Below, piece by piece: positions 11,600 to 23,743 of a stretch of DNA of 64,000 bases (position 1 is the first letter of the stretch; each line of letters opens with the position of its first letter). The notes beneath the pieces are model-generated. The model was not told where the DNA came from. It saw nothing but the letters and a program-made list of their open reading frames with translations, and searched no databases. Origin of the DNA: Gracilaria domingensis (lineage: Eukaryota > Rhodophyta > Florideophyceae > Gracilariales > Gracilariaceae); NCBI GenBank assembly GCA_022539475.1, contig VCMS01000057.1:124001-188000 (forward strand). The letters run 5' to 3'. Position numbers and translations under genes: made by a program.

Positions 11600-12193
11600 C
11601 ACACGCTGCCCCCTTTAGGCCACGTCACCGTGGCACAAGCCAAGGATCTCCTAACAAGACTCGTTGACTGCTCACACGTGGAAGCGTGGAAGGTGGAGGA
11701 AATTGCGGGTGTGCACCCCTCGGCGCTGACGCTCTCTTCCCCCCTCCCTCAGCGCTGCTGACGTTCTCCTCTTCCCGGCCACCGTCTTCCTCCAAACCTC
11801 TTTCTTTCTCGCAATCGTCTTCGTTCGTTGCTGCGCCGCTGGCTCTACGCCCTTGATGATACTCATCACTAGCGCTTTGCGCTTCTTTTGCACTACAATC
11901 ATCCCAGATTTTCCTGTCTCGCTCTTTGCCTCGTCGAACTCTCTGCGTCCTCCTCGACAGCGCTTCCGACGCAAAGCTATGCAACGCACCTTGCTTAAAA
12001 TCCTTCTTCGCCTCTCTGCTCGGCTCTGTGACGGGCTTTGGTGTGAACAGGTCGGGTATCAATTCCCTGTGCATACACCCAGGTCGCATCCTTGATAGTT
12101 TCGGTTCCCGCAAGGTTAAATCGATAGCTGCTCGAAGCCAAATGGTGAGGGGGCACACGTCTAGCCGGGTTTTATGACGGTTCCTGTCTTCTT

Positions 12194-13150
12194 TTGCCCG
12201 AAGCACGTGCTCTCCGTCCTACAGGGCGTGAGCGTGAGAAAATATATGATCTCGTCACACTCTGCCATGACCGAGAAGATGGCTGCGTATCTGCACATGG
12301 AGACCGTCGCATCAAGTTCTCCAATCTCCTAGAGAGGGTTTACCTCTCTCTCCGAGAGATGATTTCTCTCATCGGGCATCAACTCGTACGGTTCCTCGAG
12401 GCCAGCCTAGAGCACTTTCTCAGTTCGAAATAGATATTCGCTCCTAGCTTTACAGAACCTTCGAAAGACCGTACTGATTATGATCAAAGAACACCCGGAA
12501 CGGACTGGAACATTCGTGCAGTGTATTGGAACAACGGCAAGAACATGTTCATGGATATCGACGAGCCTAACGGCCAGGCATTGCCCATTCTCCTTTACTC
12601 TTTGGTTCTCGATGCCAATCATGCACCTTCCCATCACCACATGACGGAAGATTGTCGCTTCATGTTTGGCAGTCAAAGCCGCACGCTCGCTTTCTTCAAC
12701 GTTCTCCGTTGGTGCCTACGTCTGGGAAGTGAACGGAAAAACCTACTTCTCGCTCATTCCCGCTCGCTTAAAGAAAGCTCGATTATTCCAGGCTACCGTG
12801 AGCGGAGCAGAGGGTTTATTCCCTTCCAGAATAATTACGAACTGTGCATTCAGGCCGCTGGCCGCAACGCGTTGTACATCTTGAACTTTCGGAGCATAAC
12901 GACATATTGGCAGTACTTCGTGAGGATGGCGCATCGTTTAGAACGTCATGGAAACTTACCGATGAGGATCGGCGACTTTAGGGACGCCTAGAAACATCTG
13001 CTGCAGTGGTACGTCGCTCTTCATCATGTCTTACGCTGCGATAATCCAAGCATCACTAATGGAGTCGCATTGACGTCCGAGGGCACCAATGGAATTTTTC
13101 ATAGAGTCGTAGTGGACACTTCGCGCCGGGGTCATTATGAACTGCGCTGA
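12194..13150 (+). pseudogene. Long unknown frame with two in-frame TAG codons
   Basis: One frame stays open from about 12194 to the TGA at 13148-13150 apart from TAG at 12431-12433 and TAG at 12989-12991. The three segments join into protein-like sequence of about 316 codons, with stretches such as YDQRTPGTDWNIRAVYWNN, DEPNGQALPILLYSL and, after the second TAG, HLLQWYVALHHVLRCDN. The opposite strand is much less open. No family is recognised and no ATG marks the beginning (the open start is TTG). Either a gene has taken two nonsense mutations or the stops are assembly errors. I cannot assign a function. Confidence 0.35.
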
Positions 13151-13335
13151 GCCCTACCCGTTACAGCTTTGCGAACGCGCCCTGGAGACTTGTGTGCAAA
13201 GTCGGTCTGCTTTCTGGTAGGTACGAGAGGTACGCGAAATGCGCCTTTCCGAGAAGCCCGGATGCACCAAAAGGCCGCGTCACCGGGTCCTAAGAAAATC
13301 ATGTTTTGTCCGAGAGTAATTCCGGGTTGTGCACG

Positions 13336-13430
13336 GGTTTATTTAGAAAATTGGTGTTCATTTACGGGGTGCGCACGGCGCGCGTACGGAGTAGAATGCA
13401 ATTCTCAACACCCAATTTTCTAAACAAACC
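13336..13430. repeat. Fold-back element with about 26-bp arms
   Basis: The left arm (13336-13361, GGTTTATTTAGAAAATTGG...) and right arm (13400-13430, which reads GGTTTGTTTAGAAAATTGGG in reverse complement) are near-identical inverted copies around a GC-rich centre with GCGCACGGCGCGCGTAC. AT-rich arms around a GC-rich core suggest a small foldback transposon or a structured non-coding locus. No clear target duplication was seen. Confidence 0.6.
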
Positions 13431-13848
13431 ATGTATTTTCCCTCATGATTTTACCAGTGGCGGAGATGGGAATAAGGACAAAAAGCGTAGAAAAACGCGA
13501 TATAACGCAAACTTCGCGAAACGGGACGTGCTCACAACCCCTTTATATTCGGAGTTCAATGACGCTAGCTGACATCACTGCCACATCCAATGCAACTAGT
13601 AATAATCTGCGTAAAGTTGAGAGATTCCTGCTTCTCATGTTCCAAACATCTTTAGCCATTCGAACCCGAACCACCTTACAACGGTGCGCGTAATCTCTGC
13701 TGCGCCCCTGCTCTTCGTGGATCAGGTGATATATACTACGTGACTCTCGCTTGCAACTGCAACTGAAGGTAAGCGACGCGGAGCCCATACAGCACCAATC
13801 TGCGGGCATGCACGGCATTCTTTGTCACCTTGCCGTGGTCGACACCAG

Positions 13849-14720
13849 TTAGTAACGTGGATGATCAGCCTTCTTGAGCTTGTAAGAACCGTGGGAGAAA
13901 GACTCGAACGGCGGCCCCTTTTTGCGGCTATTCAGGGCTTGGGCGTGAGCGATGCAAACCTCATCGCCCACGACGAGTGCCATAATTTCTTTCTTCACTT
14001 CTCGCGCGACGAAATTTGGAGAAAACTGCATTGCGCGCTTCTTTCTCTCGCTCAGTAGCTTCAGAGTTTTCTTTTCCAGCCTTGCGTCGGAAGCCAACCC
14101 CATGGTGTCGTTCGTGAGCATGCAGCGCCTAATGCGGTACATCAGCTCGAACACTGAAGCCACTAATCTTCAAAGACGTCAAAGACACCCGTAGATCACC
14201 TTTGAGAGAGCTTCCTTCCACGGACGTATTACGATCTTTCGGATTGCTCTTCTGATCGACCCCACCATCCATTAAGCCCTCCTATTAGACATGGGGGCGT
14301 ATGGCAGCACGGGCATCCGTGCTATTTTCTTCTCTGTCATATAGACCTCCACCGCAGGCGATGAGAAGGAACTATCGATACTGGAGACTATCGTGGTAAT
14401 GGGAACAAATAGTGTGATGATCTTCTCTTCCAAAAAGTTGGTAAAGGTGTCTGAAATGGAGTTCTTAGCAGCGATTGCGATCGCCCAGCCTATCGAGTGG
14501 GCGCAAAGCGGTTTCCGTCATTGGAGCGATTGTAGGGTGTGCCAAAGACAATGGAGAATCTTTCGAACAGCCCCGTGATGGGACTACGAGGATTCGTCCT
14601 GTACACGGGGAGATTCTGGGAAGGCTGGTACTCGTCACACCCCTTGACGCAGTCCTTTAGGTCATCATATACCGACGGCCACCAGAGTCTCTAGCGTATT
14701 ACCTTCCTCGTAGCTGCTTC
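13849..14720 (-). pseudogene. Ty3/gypsy integrase relic
   Basis: Reading leftward, the pieces follow the order of a gypsy integrase. First comes the end of the N-terminal zinc region, WWPSVYDDLKDCVKGC, near 14690-14640, where the expected second CxxC half reads CDEYQ so one Cys is lost. Next is the catalytic core, with GWAIAIAAKNSISDTF and NFLEEKIITLFVPITTIVS near 14500-14380, then LPYAPMSN and an NG-like loop, WMVGSIRRAIRKIV and PWKEALSKVIYG near 14300-14190. Last is the C-terminal region with VVGDEVCIAHAQ and GSYKLKKADHPRY (GPY/F-like) at 13960-13850. Several frameshifts and stops separate the pieces. Sequence to about 15.5 kb on the same strand may be the preceding RNase H region, but it is too decayed to confirm. 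No LTRs were identified. Confidence 0.8.
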
Positions 14721-16050
14721 GTTCCAGTGCTCTACTATAGCACTGGGACGAGGCAGTACGAGGGGGGCGATACGCCAGAGGTTCCGGTGGCCGTCTGTAT
14801 AGGAAGACTAGTATTCATCATGGAACATCTGCATCCTCTCCAGACGTCCCTCTGGATGGGAATGGCCATAAGACCTCCGGGCTCAAGCTTGAAAAGAATG
14901 TTGTTTCCGAGCATGAATTTCTTCGGGTTGCAGCAAACCGAGAGTCCGAAGCGAGGGCTATCTTATTGAATGTTTCGTTGAGGAGATTATTATGCTTTCG
15001 ATCTTCATCCGCTTCCCACTGAATAACTAACGCTTCTTCCTAGTCTTTCTTTCTTTAACGTCGGACATACGCGGAGTTCTGTGATCCATGGAGGCTGGAA
15101 GTGAATTCTCGCTGCCACGGAATGATCTCTCCGCTGATAAACATGAAGGAACGAATCTGGGCATCGGCCTCTTCGACGGATTGGTTGCGTAAGCTGCCTA
15201 AGCTTGACCATTGATCTGATGCTATGGTTGAATGGGAGAGATGAAACAGTTTCCTCAACTTTGCAAACAGAGGCGATATTCTCTGCTTGAGGCGAGAGTT
15301 GAAGTGCCAATATGCGCCAATATGAAAACCGGAGGCACCATTATTTTAAGGAGACGGCAGCAGGCAATCGGTTCCAAGTCATGTAGCGTCGGTTGCAGAA
15401 AGTGGACGGCGAGTGCCACTGGGTTTATATGAACGACTGGCTCGACGTTTATTGAACATTGACCGCCAGCGACCACGAGCTCAAAATCCACGTCTTCACT
15501 ACGCTTTTCAACTGGTGCAACATGTTCTCCCGCGGCAGTATAGTGACGTTCACCTCGCACGCATCGATCTGGACGCCTCGGGCGGTCCAGCGTTGCGCGC
15601 TGACGCGATGTGGCTGCCGTGAGAGACGGTGACGGCCTTGTGGGTCCGCAGCAGGTAAAATCGTCGCAGACAAGCGCGGCTCACAGGCGCGGTCGTTATC
15701 GCCGTCGGCTTGTTGCCCCCGGGGACGCTATTTTTTCTTGCTCGCATCCCTTGCGTTTCACTTACTATGTGTTCTGCAACCCTCTCACTCGCTCTAGCGC
15801 CGTCTGCTTGTGGCGCCCGTAGCCGCCATTTTGTCTTACGCTCTGCACTCGCTTTCCACTTGGTTTGTGTTCGTCTGTTCCCCTCTCTCGACCCTCTGTC
15901 CCAAGTCTCTCTCCTTGAGTTCACCATGCTTGCAAGTCTTGGTCCTTGTCCACTAACCGTTGGGGTCCAGGCTGTCACGGGCACGCTTTCGTCGTCTCTC
16001 GTTAACCAGCCCATCCTACAGGCTGTCACCTCTGTGATTTAAAGAGATTG
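14720..16050. other. Probable retroelement debris and GC-rich DNA
   Basis: The left part (14.7-15.5 kb) continues the minus-strand retrotransposon region without recognisable motifs. The right part (15.55-16.05 kb) is GC-rich with frames open on both strands (15550-16029 minus, 15710-16042 plus). Neither was accepted as a gene because the openness is what GC-rich DNA gives. Confidence 0.35.
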
Positions 16051-16242
16051 CGCGCAGTTCCTGCACCCATCTCGGCTTTTCTAGTGCTGAGTGCATCTGC
16101 AAGACCCCCTTTTTCCCAACTTGCTTGTGGCAATCCGCATTTTAAATTATGCTCGTCGCGTCTGTGTGCGGCGCAGCTTACGGAAAAAAGTAGGCCGAGG
16201 ATAACGGAGGAAGAAACGGCGCCGCCGCAAACAGCCACATAG

Positions 16243-16620
16243 CGTATGCCATGGGGGTGACTACGGCAACGTCGGCGTCTGGGGCTACAGCATGTACCAC
16301 AACGAAATTAGTGCCCATGGAACCGAAAGAAACGGTGACGACTACAGCTGTAGTCGATATAACGATAGCAGAGGGGATGGCTACGGAGGTGGTGAATAGG
16401 TACTTTCAAATGGTAGAGGCTACGGTGATGGTGATGCCGGTGATAGCAGCCGTGGCTTTGGCAGTTGCCGAAGTGGCACTTGTTACGAAAGTAGCAGCGG
16501 TTTCTATGCTTGCTACGGAAACATAGTGGTGGCGAGTAAGAAGGACGGTATGTTTATGAAGGCCACGGAGGTGGCATGATTAGAGATCGCGAACTCGGAT
16601 TGGAGAGTAAGTGATTGAGA
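16243..16620 (+). pseudogene. Possible Gly/Tyr-rich protein relic
   Basis: The frame beginning about 16254 reads GDYGNVGVWGYSMYHNE and later YNDSRGDGYGGG before a stop. Shifted frames continue with RGYGDGDAGDSSRGFGS and YEGHGGGM. This Gly/Tyr/Ser/Arg-rich composition is typical of the C-terminal tail of glycine-rich RNA-binding or hnRNP-type proteins. No RRM or cold-shock domain precedes it, so the assignment rests on composition alone and could be chance from a GGN/TAC-rich stretch. Confidence 0.25.
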
Positions 16621-16883
16621 TGGTTTGAAGATGCCTACAACCCGCTCCACAAGTTTGAAAAAATACTTCTACATGCATCTGGTTTTCAAGAGCCGTTCCT
16701 AAGAAGAAAACAATTGAGGCGCTCTCTCCAATGCAGAAAATAACAGTCATTGGACGCAAACCTTTGAAAGTAAGGTGCGTCTATTCATTGAACAGTGCTG
16801 GTGATCGAAGGTTTGTAGGATTTATTCAGATATTCAACAAGGTCCAGACGCAAAAGGATACCGTATTACCACTACCAATGAAA

Positions 16884-17708
16884 CTACAACTTTGAAAACA
16901 ATTTTCTCCTTATAAAAGAGAACAAATTAGCTTCGTCCACAAAGAGAATCTCTTTAATTAAAAGGATCTGATACGTTTCTTGCAGGAATGGCTCGAGACC
17001 CACCATCAAATTCATGTTTTTCATCGTTTCATCTTTATCTTTGGCACCAACCTTCCGAAACATCCCCCACAATCTATTTCGTTTCAGAATTACTTTTGTA
17101 GCATCACTAAAATGCATGTGTATTTCCTCCCATAGAGGTGGAATATCTGAATAGGACCTAGGCTCAGGATAGCGCGATTTTCCATTACCCATGTACTGTT
17201 CGTGCTTAGCGATGGCGGAAAGCACAGGAAGGACAAGATCAGGATCCTAAGTCTCGAAATTAGAGAGTAAATCTGTTACAGCCATATCAGACTGTGAAAA
17301 AGTAAAGTCAGACGTTGCTTGAGAAACAATAGCGGAATTCTCTGATTTCAAAGTAACTTCAACAGCAACATTCCATTTCGCACCCATTTCATTATTCTTA
17401 TTCTTCGAACAGGCCAGTGAAATTGGAATATAGGCCACAATATTGCCCAAGATTTCAACACAAACCTGCAAAGCAGACGTACCATCGAAAGAGAAATTAT
17501 AACACATCATCGCATCCGTCCCACATGAAGGGTTCAGCACCAAATTGTTGGCTCTTTGATGAAGTCTCGGAACCATTAATTTCATTTTGACACCATAAAA
17601 ATCAAACAAGCATTGCTCGCGATCGCTGGATAACGTGGAAAGCCAATCATCAAGACTTTCTCTTGTGTCTACATCGGACGTTTCTTCAGATACCACCAAA
17701 GTAAGAAA
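16884..17708 (-). pseudogene. Unknown ~270-codon frame with one TAG
   Basis: A single minus-strand frame runs from about 17708 to the TAG at 16884-16886, interrupted only by TAG at 17247-17249. Both halves are protein-like. The first contains FYGVKMKLMVPRLHQRANN and acidic stretches; the second contains SYSDIPPLWEEIHMHFSDAT and KRNRLWGMFRKVGAKDK. No ATG is present at the open start, so a missing 5' exon or a truncated gene is likely. The family is not recognised; a transposon or gag-like origin is possible. The opposite strand is closed over most of it, which supports a coding past. Confidence 0.45.
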
Positions 17709-17719
17709 CTAATGGAACC

Positions 17720-19600
17720 CAATGAACAGAAACAAGAATTGAATTGGAAATAGTAAGGTAAACCACTCCGGAGCATTAATTTCAATAGCTAAAATTGCGG
17801 AGGCAAGATGTCCTGCCTTAATGAAGAAATGTTTGGATCGTTCCTTTTCATACTTTCTAGTAGACGTTGTGTACTTTTGTGTCCTATCCCGAAGTAGAGA
17901 AATGTTCTGATGCAGCACGATCCGTATTCTATTCGATCGAGCGGATGGCAGAAGTCCCGACGGGCTCTTAATACCTGCTACGGATTTAGCTGCAATAATA
18001 CGCAGCGTTTTCTCAACTTTGGGCGTGCTCCATCTAGTCCAAGCCGGCGTATTGATTGACCTACTTGTTTAACGCTTGTGCCTAAATGCGACGCATCAAT
18101 GTGATCAAGATACCTTTGAACCGGGTTTGGGTTCCGTGATGAAGACCGCGAATTTGCCATGAATCTTTGTGGTCAGAGGTTATGTCGTTTGCAACGAACG
18201 CTGGAAGCTGAGGGATTTGGCATCGAGATTGCATTTTCTTGCAGCTTCCAGCTTGTCCAATCTCTGTAAGAACTGTTACTAAGCTTGGTCCTCTATTAGC
18301 TTTGGAAGCTTGAGGCCAGCCCCTTTACTGACGCTCAACTACTAAAATTTGTGAAAAGTCGTCCTCAGTAAGGGAGTGACATTGTCAGCCATGTAGGAGG
18401 GTTCACATACGGCAAAGAACCCTCCATTTAGGCTTGGTTTTGGGGGGCTACACAAAGGTCGTGTATGGGAGCTCTGATTGGGGTTCTGATTTCGAGGAAT
18501 GACCGCGCTACAGACTATGTTGTGCTGCGTTTGCGTTGAACAACTTGTCTGCTCTATTTTCATCACTTTGTACCAAGGGTGCGCTTTGCTATTGATTTTC
18601 AGCTTTTCTCGCGTAAGGTATTTGAACATCTGATGCATTACGCATTGCGGTATATTATCGATTATGTAAGGGCCCATAAAATTCCCCGAAGTCGAAATAT
18701 GGCTGCGAAGCACGAAACGCCAAGCGCATCAGCTGGAGCGTGCTATCGACGGAAGTTGAGGTCAATGCACGGGCGGTTGTCGTTGCAGTGACAACATATT
18801 TTACAGCATCATGCCGCACGAGCCAGACTCTTGAAGTGGTTCTGAGAACGGTTTATGCACCTTAGATTTATCGAGGTACAAAGCAGGGCTCTCAAATCAT
18901 CGTCGTTGCTACTCGTTCAATCATGCTGTTCTTAAGTGCCATCAGTCTCAACAAAGGTTTTCCTCTTCGACAAAGTCTGTTCCACTTTCCACTCTCTCCT
19001 CGGCAGCAGATAAATTTGTGCCGCTCAACTGCATATTATTGGCAATGTTGTGCGCCACACCCTGCTCGGAAAGTCCGGTTCCGGCTGTTACTGTCATAAC
19101 TCTCTCGCCACCACCAGCTGCTTACTAAATGTGGTCCTGCTCACCAAGACGTTCATGTTGCTTAAACGCGTGTGACGCCAAACCGTCGGGACATTCTATT
19201 CAGTTAAGAGCATGAGTTTCATATGCTTATTTGCGCTACTAGTTCCTGGCTTCAACAAGTCGAAGCTTCGCTCGAAGATTTGCATTGACGCCCTACTTAC
19301 TATTTATTTTCTCTATCTCTTTCTGATGAACTTTGTTCGTAAAATAACTGTCGTCTCGGTCCAAGTGCTTGGACAATCTTGGAAAAACATTATCGTCTGT
19401 AAAGTATGCACCAAGTTCTGAGATGAATTGAAGATGCTTGTTAGGGAAAAGAGGTGTCCAACTGTTCAGAACCAGACACAGCTTAGTTTCCACGGTATTC
19501 CAACTTGAACCGTAGGTGCACTCGCAGCCAAGAAGCTCACGAATTGTTTAATACCCAATACGCGAGCTACAGGTATTATCGAACTTGTCTCACGGTTTGA
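17720..19600. other. No confident gene
   Basis: A minus-strand frame at 18713-18342 looks mildly protein-like but has no recognisable motif. The rest, including 18.8-19.6 kb, shows only short frames. Confidence 0.35.
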
Positions 19601-19609
19601 CTTCAAAAG

Positions 19610-20425
19610 GCGCTACCAACTGTGGCTGATTCTTATACTGAATGGCGTGATTCGGTCTTGCCTTGCAATCAATGAAACTGAAATCGGTTCTTCGAATCCA
19701 GCAAATTTGTCGACTCGAATCGAGTCCTACCGGACTGGGTATTGTACGCATGGGTGGAAAGGGTGGGAAAGCAGGGCGATGGACAAGTGGTGGAAAGGCA
19801 TCCTACTCATAGGGAAGGTCCAGATAATGTCACGAAGAACTTGAAACATAGGCAGCACTCAATCGTCCTGATACCAATATCAACCCCAGGCATAAGAATG
19901 ATGTGGCCCCTCATGGTCTTTGAATACATTGACGCCGCTCATAGACATGCTGAGATTGAATTTGATAATGTACGTGTTGAAAATCTTGAAAGTTGCGGTT
20001 GCCCAAAAGACGTCTAAGTGGTGTTCGATTGCATCACTGAATGAGGTTAATTAGGAGCGGTGAAAGAGCTCTAGAGCTGTTGATCAATGGTTCCAAAGAG
20101 ATATATTCTTTCGGTAAAACACTTGTGAAGAATGATGCCATCCAGCAAGAAATTAGAGAGTGTACATGTAAGCTAGATGCAGCACGTAGTGTCTCGTTGC
20201 GTGCTATTTCTTTGCTGGACAGGGCAAATGTGCAAGAAACAGAACGCTTGGTCTGCTTCGCGAGATTTATAGCTACGCAGCTGATCTATGATTTAGTGGG
20301 CCAAGCGATACATATCCATGGTGGTTTGGGTGTATGACAAGATTGCACCTTGAAAATTTTCAAACTTCATGCGAGAACTCTCCGCAGAGCATCCGGTGCT
20401 GGTGGACCACAGTTGTGGAACCAGG
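19610..20425 (+). pseudogene. Acyl-CoA dehydrogenase (ACAD10/11-like) pseudogene
   Basis: This is a decayed copy of an FAD-dependent acyl-CoA dehydrogenase of the ACAD10/ACAD11 type, which oxidises fatty acyl-CoA in peroxisomes or mitochondria. Pieces appear in family order. Near 19624-19680 is NGVIRSCLAINETE, corresponding to the substrate/FAD loop normally ending CFAMTEP. Next come a GWKGWESRAMDKWWK segment matching the usual G-x-K-W-W-S-S-GAMDP region, then KHRQHSIVLIPISTPGI and HAEIEFDNVRVENLE near 19850-19990. After 20041 come MRLIRSGERALELLI, SFGKTLVKNDAIQQEI and AIHIHGGLGV, the characteristic flavin-contacting C-terminal HGG. At least three frame changes plus stops break it, and the N-terminal half and C-terminus are missing. 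Its relative AT-richness resembles neighbouring non-coding DNA. Confidence 0.9.
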
Positions 20426-20429
20426 CGAA

Positions 20430-22630
20430 CTTGGAAGTGAAGAGCAGAGCAGAATTATAACAATTACAGGGTCCTCCAACACTGAGAGGATAACGGGGTG
20501 ATGCGACAGTGGACTGAGGTAATAGATAAGTCGAAATTTCGAAGAGGGAACGAAGGGGTTTTTGAGAATGGATGGTAAGATGCTTTGCAATCATCTTGTT
20601 TAAAAACTGATAAGTACATATCTCCATGGTAATTCGTTTTTTTTAACGCCTGTCATTTCTCCAGACCGTTACTGCTTTGCGCTTCAGTTTATCCAGAATG
20701 GAAATGGCACAGAACTCAGTACATTCAATTCTGCCTCTTGTGGATCTGTTACGAATGATTCTCCGTCGACTGTGGTTGTTCCCACCCTCCCTCGCACTGG
20801 TACGGTTGCCCAAAAACAGAACTTGATAATGAAGAACATGACACTTTTGCATGCGGGAACCTCCTTACCACCAAGATTGTCCCGTTACGGAATCTTTAAC
20901 GATCTGCAATCACTTTGTTCTTCCCTGCCAGCAACTTGCTGCCACTATCACCACAAGCTCTTGGCGTGGAGATGACTTCTCTGTCCTCTTTTGCATTTTT
21001 CGTGAAGAATGGTCCCATTGGCGTATGTTTCGTGAATTATTAGCACGTTTTCACGAATGGAAGCATGATAGACGTGAGAAAACCCCGAAATGTAAGGCAA
21101 ATCGATTGAAAGTCATACGCAGAGCAGTCCGGGAAGCAAGGTAGAAACTGCGGAGTACGATCTGATATTACCAAGTTTAAGGGGTCCCAGCGAAAACTCG
21201 TGAAATTGAATTGAATCAGATATTTGACTGAGTTTCAATCGTGCGCGGTCTTTTCTTCAGTAAAACCATGACCGAAGTCATTATGTTCTCAATGGATCAA
21301 AATGCAATGAAGATATAACGAATTAATTGTTTTTGAGAAAATTGAGAAAACGAAGATGCCTTGAACATTGAGAATATTTTCTTCACATGCTGAGGAACAA
21401 TTCAAACATCAATGACGGAAGGTTTTACCTGGGGGTCAGCTCTGAAGGTGGAAAACGCTAGGGCGTCCTTCCAACGATGTTATTGCTTGCATGTTTTCGT
21501 GTTCGGTGCCCTCTCAGTTACGATGAGGTTCGAGAATTCACCCTTAACCATCTTCTTCGGAATTTGGTTTTAATAAGCCTGGCACACCTCTAGACTGCTA
21601 GAGTTCACAGGCATGAACAAGGCTTTGCTAGTTAGAAAGCGAAAGCCAAGAGAGACTCAGCATCTTTAGCATTTCTTTGCCGTTCTAATTAGGCAAAGTT
21701 ATATGCAATACCTGCACCATAACTTTCTGCCAAGGTGAGCGATAGAAACTGAAGGCTTCGCATATAGATGTAGCCTCTCTACCTTGTTTATCATGAAACA
21801 TGCACTGGGATTGTTTCAATAACCGATTATATCGTCGCGGGTGGATTCGTCTTTAAAGAACCTTGGACTTGGGCAACCATTACAGCCGCTAAAGCAGAGC
21901 TACTGCGGGACACCAAGCGCATCCTATCTCCCGGATGTCCTACCGGTTTTATCCTTACTGAAGATTTCACTCACCCAGTGAAGGAGTAGTAAGTGTATTC
22001 TAAATGCATGATACGTTCCGATTTGAGAATATTGGTCATCTTTGCTGTGAAGCATGAAAGCGTAATGTAGCTGAAACAAAAAGAAAATGTGTTAGTATTC
22101 CATGGCTGGTGTTGTCTCGATTGAATCTTTTAAAGCTCACAGAGCCAGGATGGCAGCGATCATGAGAGGTCGTACAGTACATTTAGTGCTCGAGTCTCAA
22201 GAATGCAACTCCATTATGGCGAAATGATGAAACATGAGACAGGAATCGTATGGCTCGAAGCAACTTGTGCTTGTAATTGACGAAAACCTACCGTCGAAGT
22301 CTTAGAGGGACGCGAAATCAGCAGACCGGTCAGCAAGCTTTCAAATACCCACTATGTAATCTCTCACTAACAAGTGTGAGCTGAGCACATGAACGGCTCA
22401 GCACGTCTCACAAAGGCTCTCTATCTATCTCACTGCCAACGAAAAAGAATGCAAGAGGGTGAACAAGACCAGTGCAAAGAAACAACTCGGATGAACTGCC
22501 ATCCATCGATATCTCAACGCTGCCGTGCGTTTCTACGCTTCTTTGCGGTATCAATCCGTCATTATTGCGAACAATATTTTGCGGCCTTGTTCGTCGTGTG
22601 ACCTGAATTCGCGGGCAAGCTGCTCGTAGA
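20430..22630. other. Intergenic, nothing recognised
   Basis: Only short unrelated frames are visible on either strand; no repeat, RNA gene or motif stands out. Confidence 0.45.
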
Positions 22631-23188
22631 TTGTTCGGCCTAGCCTGCTACTGATATGGCGCATGGTGATGTTCCTGTACGTCCCAAAAACGTTGGTGGT
22701 GATTGAGGTGCCTGATATTGCTCGCGTGTATGCATTCTCATTCGTTGTGAATTGTACCCAACGGTTTTCGTGTAGTCTGTGCGTGTGATACATTTCTCTC
22801 TCTGTGCTGCGTGTGAGAAAAAGATTTCAAAAGTGCAACTCAGCCCGGCGTAATGTGTTTGTGGACGTTGTGAACAAGGCTTCGGCGAGATTGTTGGGGA
22901 ATATGAGGATGTTGTGCGTGTCAAATACATTTTTAAATCACCACGAGACCAAGTGATGGCCTGAAACGCACCAGCATTCCAACTGGCACACTGGTACAGC
23001 TTGTCCAAGTGACGCTCGGCTGCTCCTTGTTCGAGAGCTTGTACTACGTGAATTTCTTCACTGTGAACGTGGCAGAGCTGGGAATGGTAGTGACTGCGAT
23101 ATAAGCTTGGAGGCCACCTGTTCGCAAAGTCGCCTTCAGCACGCTCTCGTCTAGGAGGCGGGGAACCTGAAAGTTCCAGCCACATCAC
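22560..23188 (-). pseudogene. Unknown minus-strand coding-like relic
   Basis: Two overlapping minus frames (23188-22640 and 22793-22551) look like parts of one protein, joining near 22.8 kb. One contains HVVQALEQGAAERHLDKLY and the other RLHENRWVQFTTNENAY followed by RNITMRHISSRLGRTIYE. No conserved family is recognised and the breaks are clear. It is reported only as probable decayed coding DNA. Confidence 0.25.
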
Positions 23189-23743
23189 CAGGCAAAGCCT
23201 ACTCGAAACAGTCCGTACATGATGAGACCTGACGATCAGAGATGAGCAGCATTTCGTACGTCCTAGTTACTGCAAGAAAATTTTGACCGTTCATCGGCCT
23301 AACTACGGCGCATGAATTATTTTTTGTAAATTCGATTCCACCCTCGAGACTGGACATGGGGCATATTTCGGCAGGATATTAATTTTTTGGAATAAATTAC
23401 GCCACACTCGAGGCCATAACTAGCCCAGAACTAGTGTTCGTAGGGCCGCTTTCGCCCAACATGGCGCTAGTCGGCATTCGAGTGGACCCTACATTACAGC
23501 GCGTCTATTGCTGAGGCACAATGCGGCGCTTGTCTCTCCACTGCATGCGCAAATATTAACAAAAATTTAATGCTCCTCACCATGCGGAAAATCTGAATGC
23601 TCTACTCGCCACCGAAGTGCCACGTCTATATCCCACGCAGCAGCGCAAACTTGCGCACGTGCCGCGCCGCGGTGCTACCCACATAATTCCACCATGCCAA
23701 CCGCAGCGCCACCGCGCAACGCGGCGGGGCTGGCGGTGATGCC

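Noticed and set aside
11625..12206. 193-residue minus-strand ORF rich in Arg, Lys, Glu and Ser
   Set aside because: It lies over a CT-rich plus strand, which gives charged low-complexity frames by chance. It has no motif, and plus-strand frames are open as well.
13105..13125. Short match TGGACACTTCGCGC shared with about 53150
   Set aside because: Fourteen bases without extension on either side is within chance for a 64-kb window.
15550..16042. Overlapping ORFs of 159 (minus) and 110 (plus) residues
   Set aside because: The segment is GC-rich, so stops are rare in several frames. Neither peptide resembles a family and they exclude each other.
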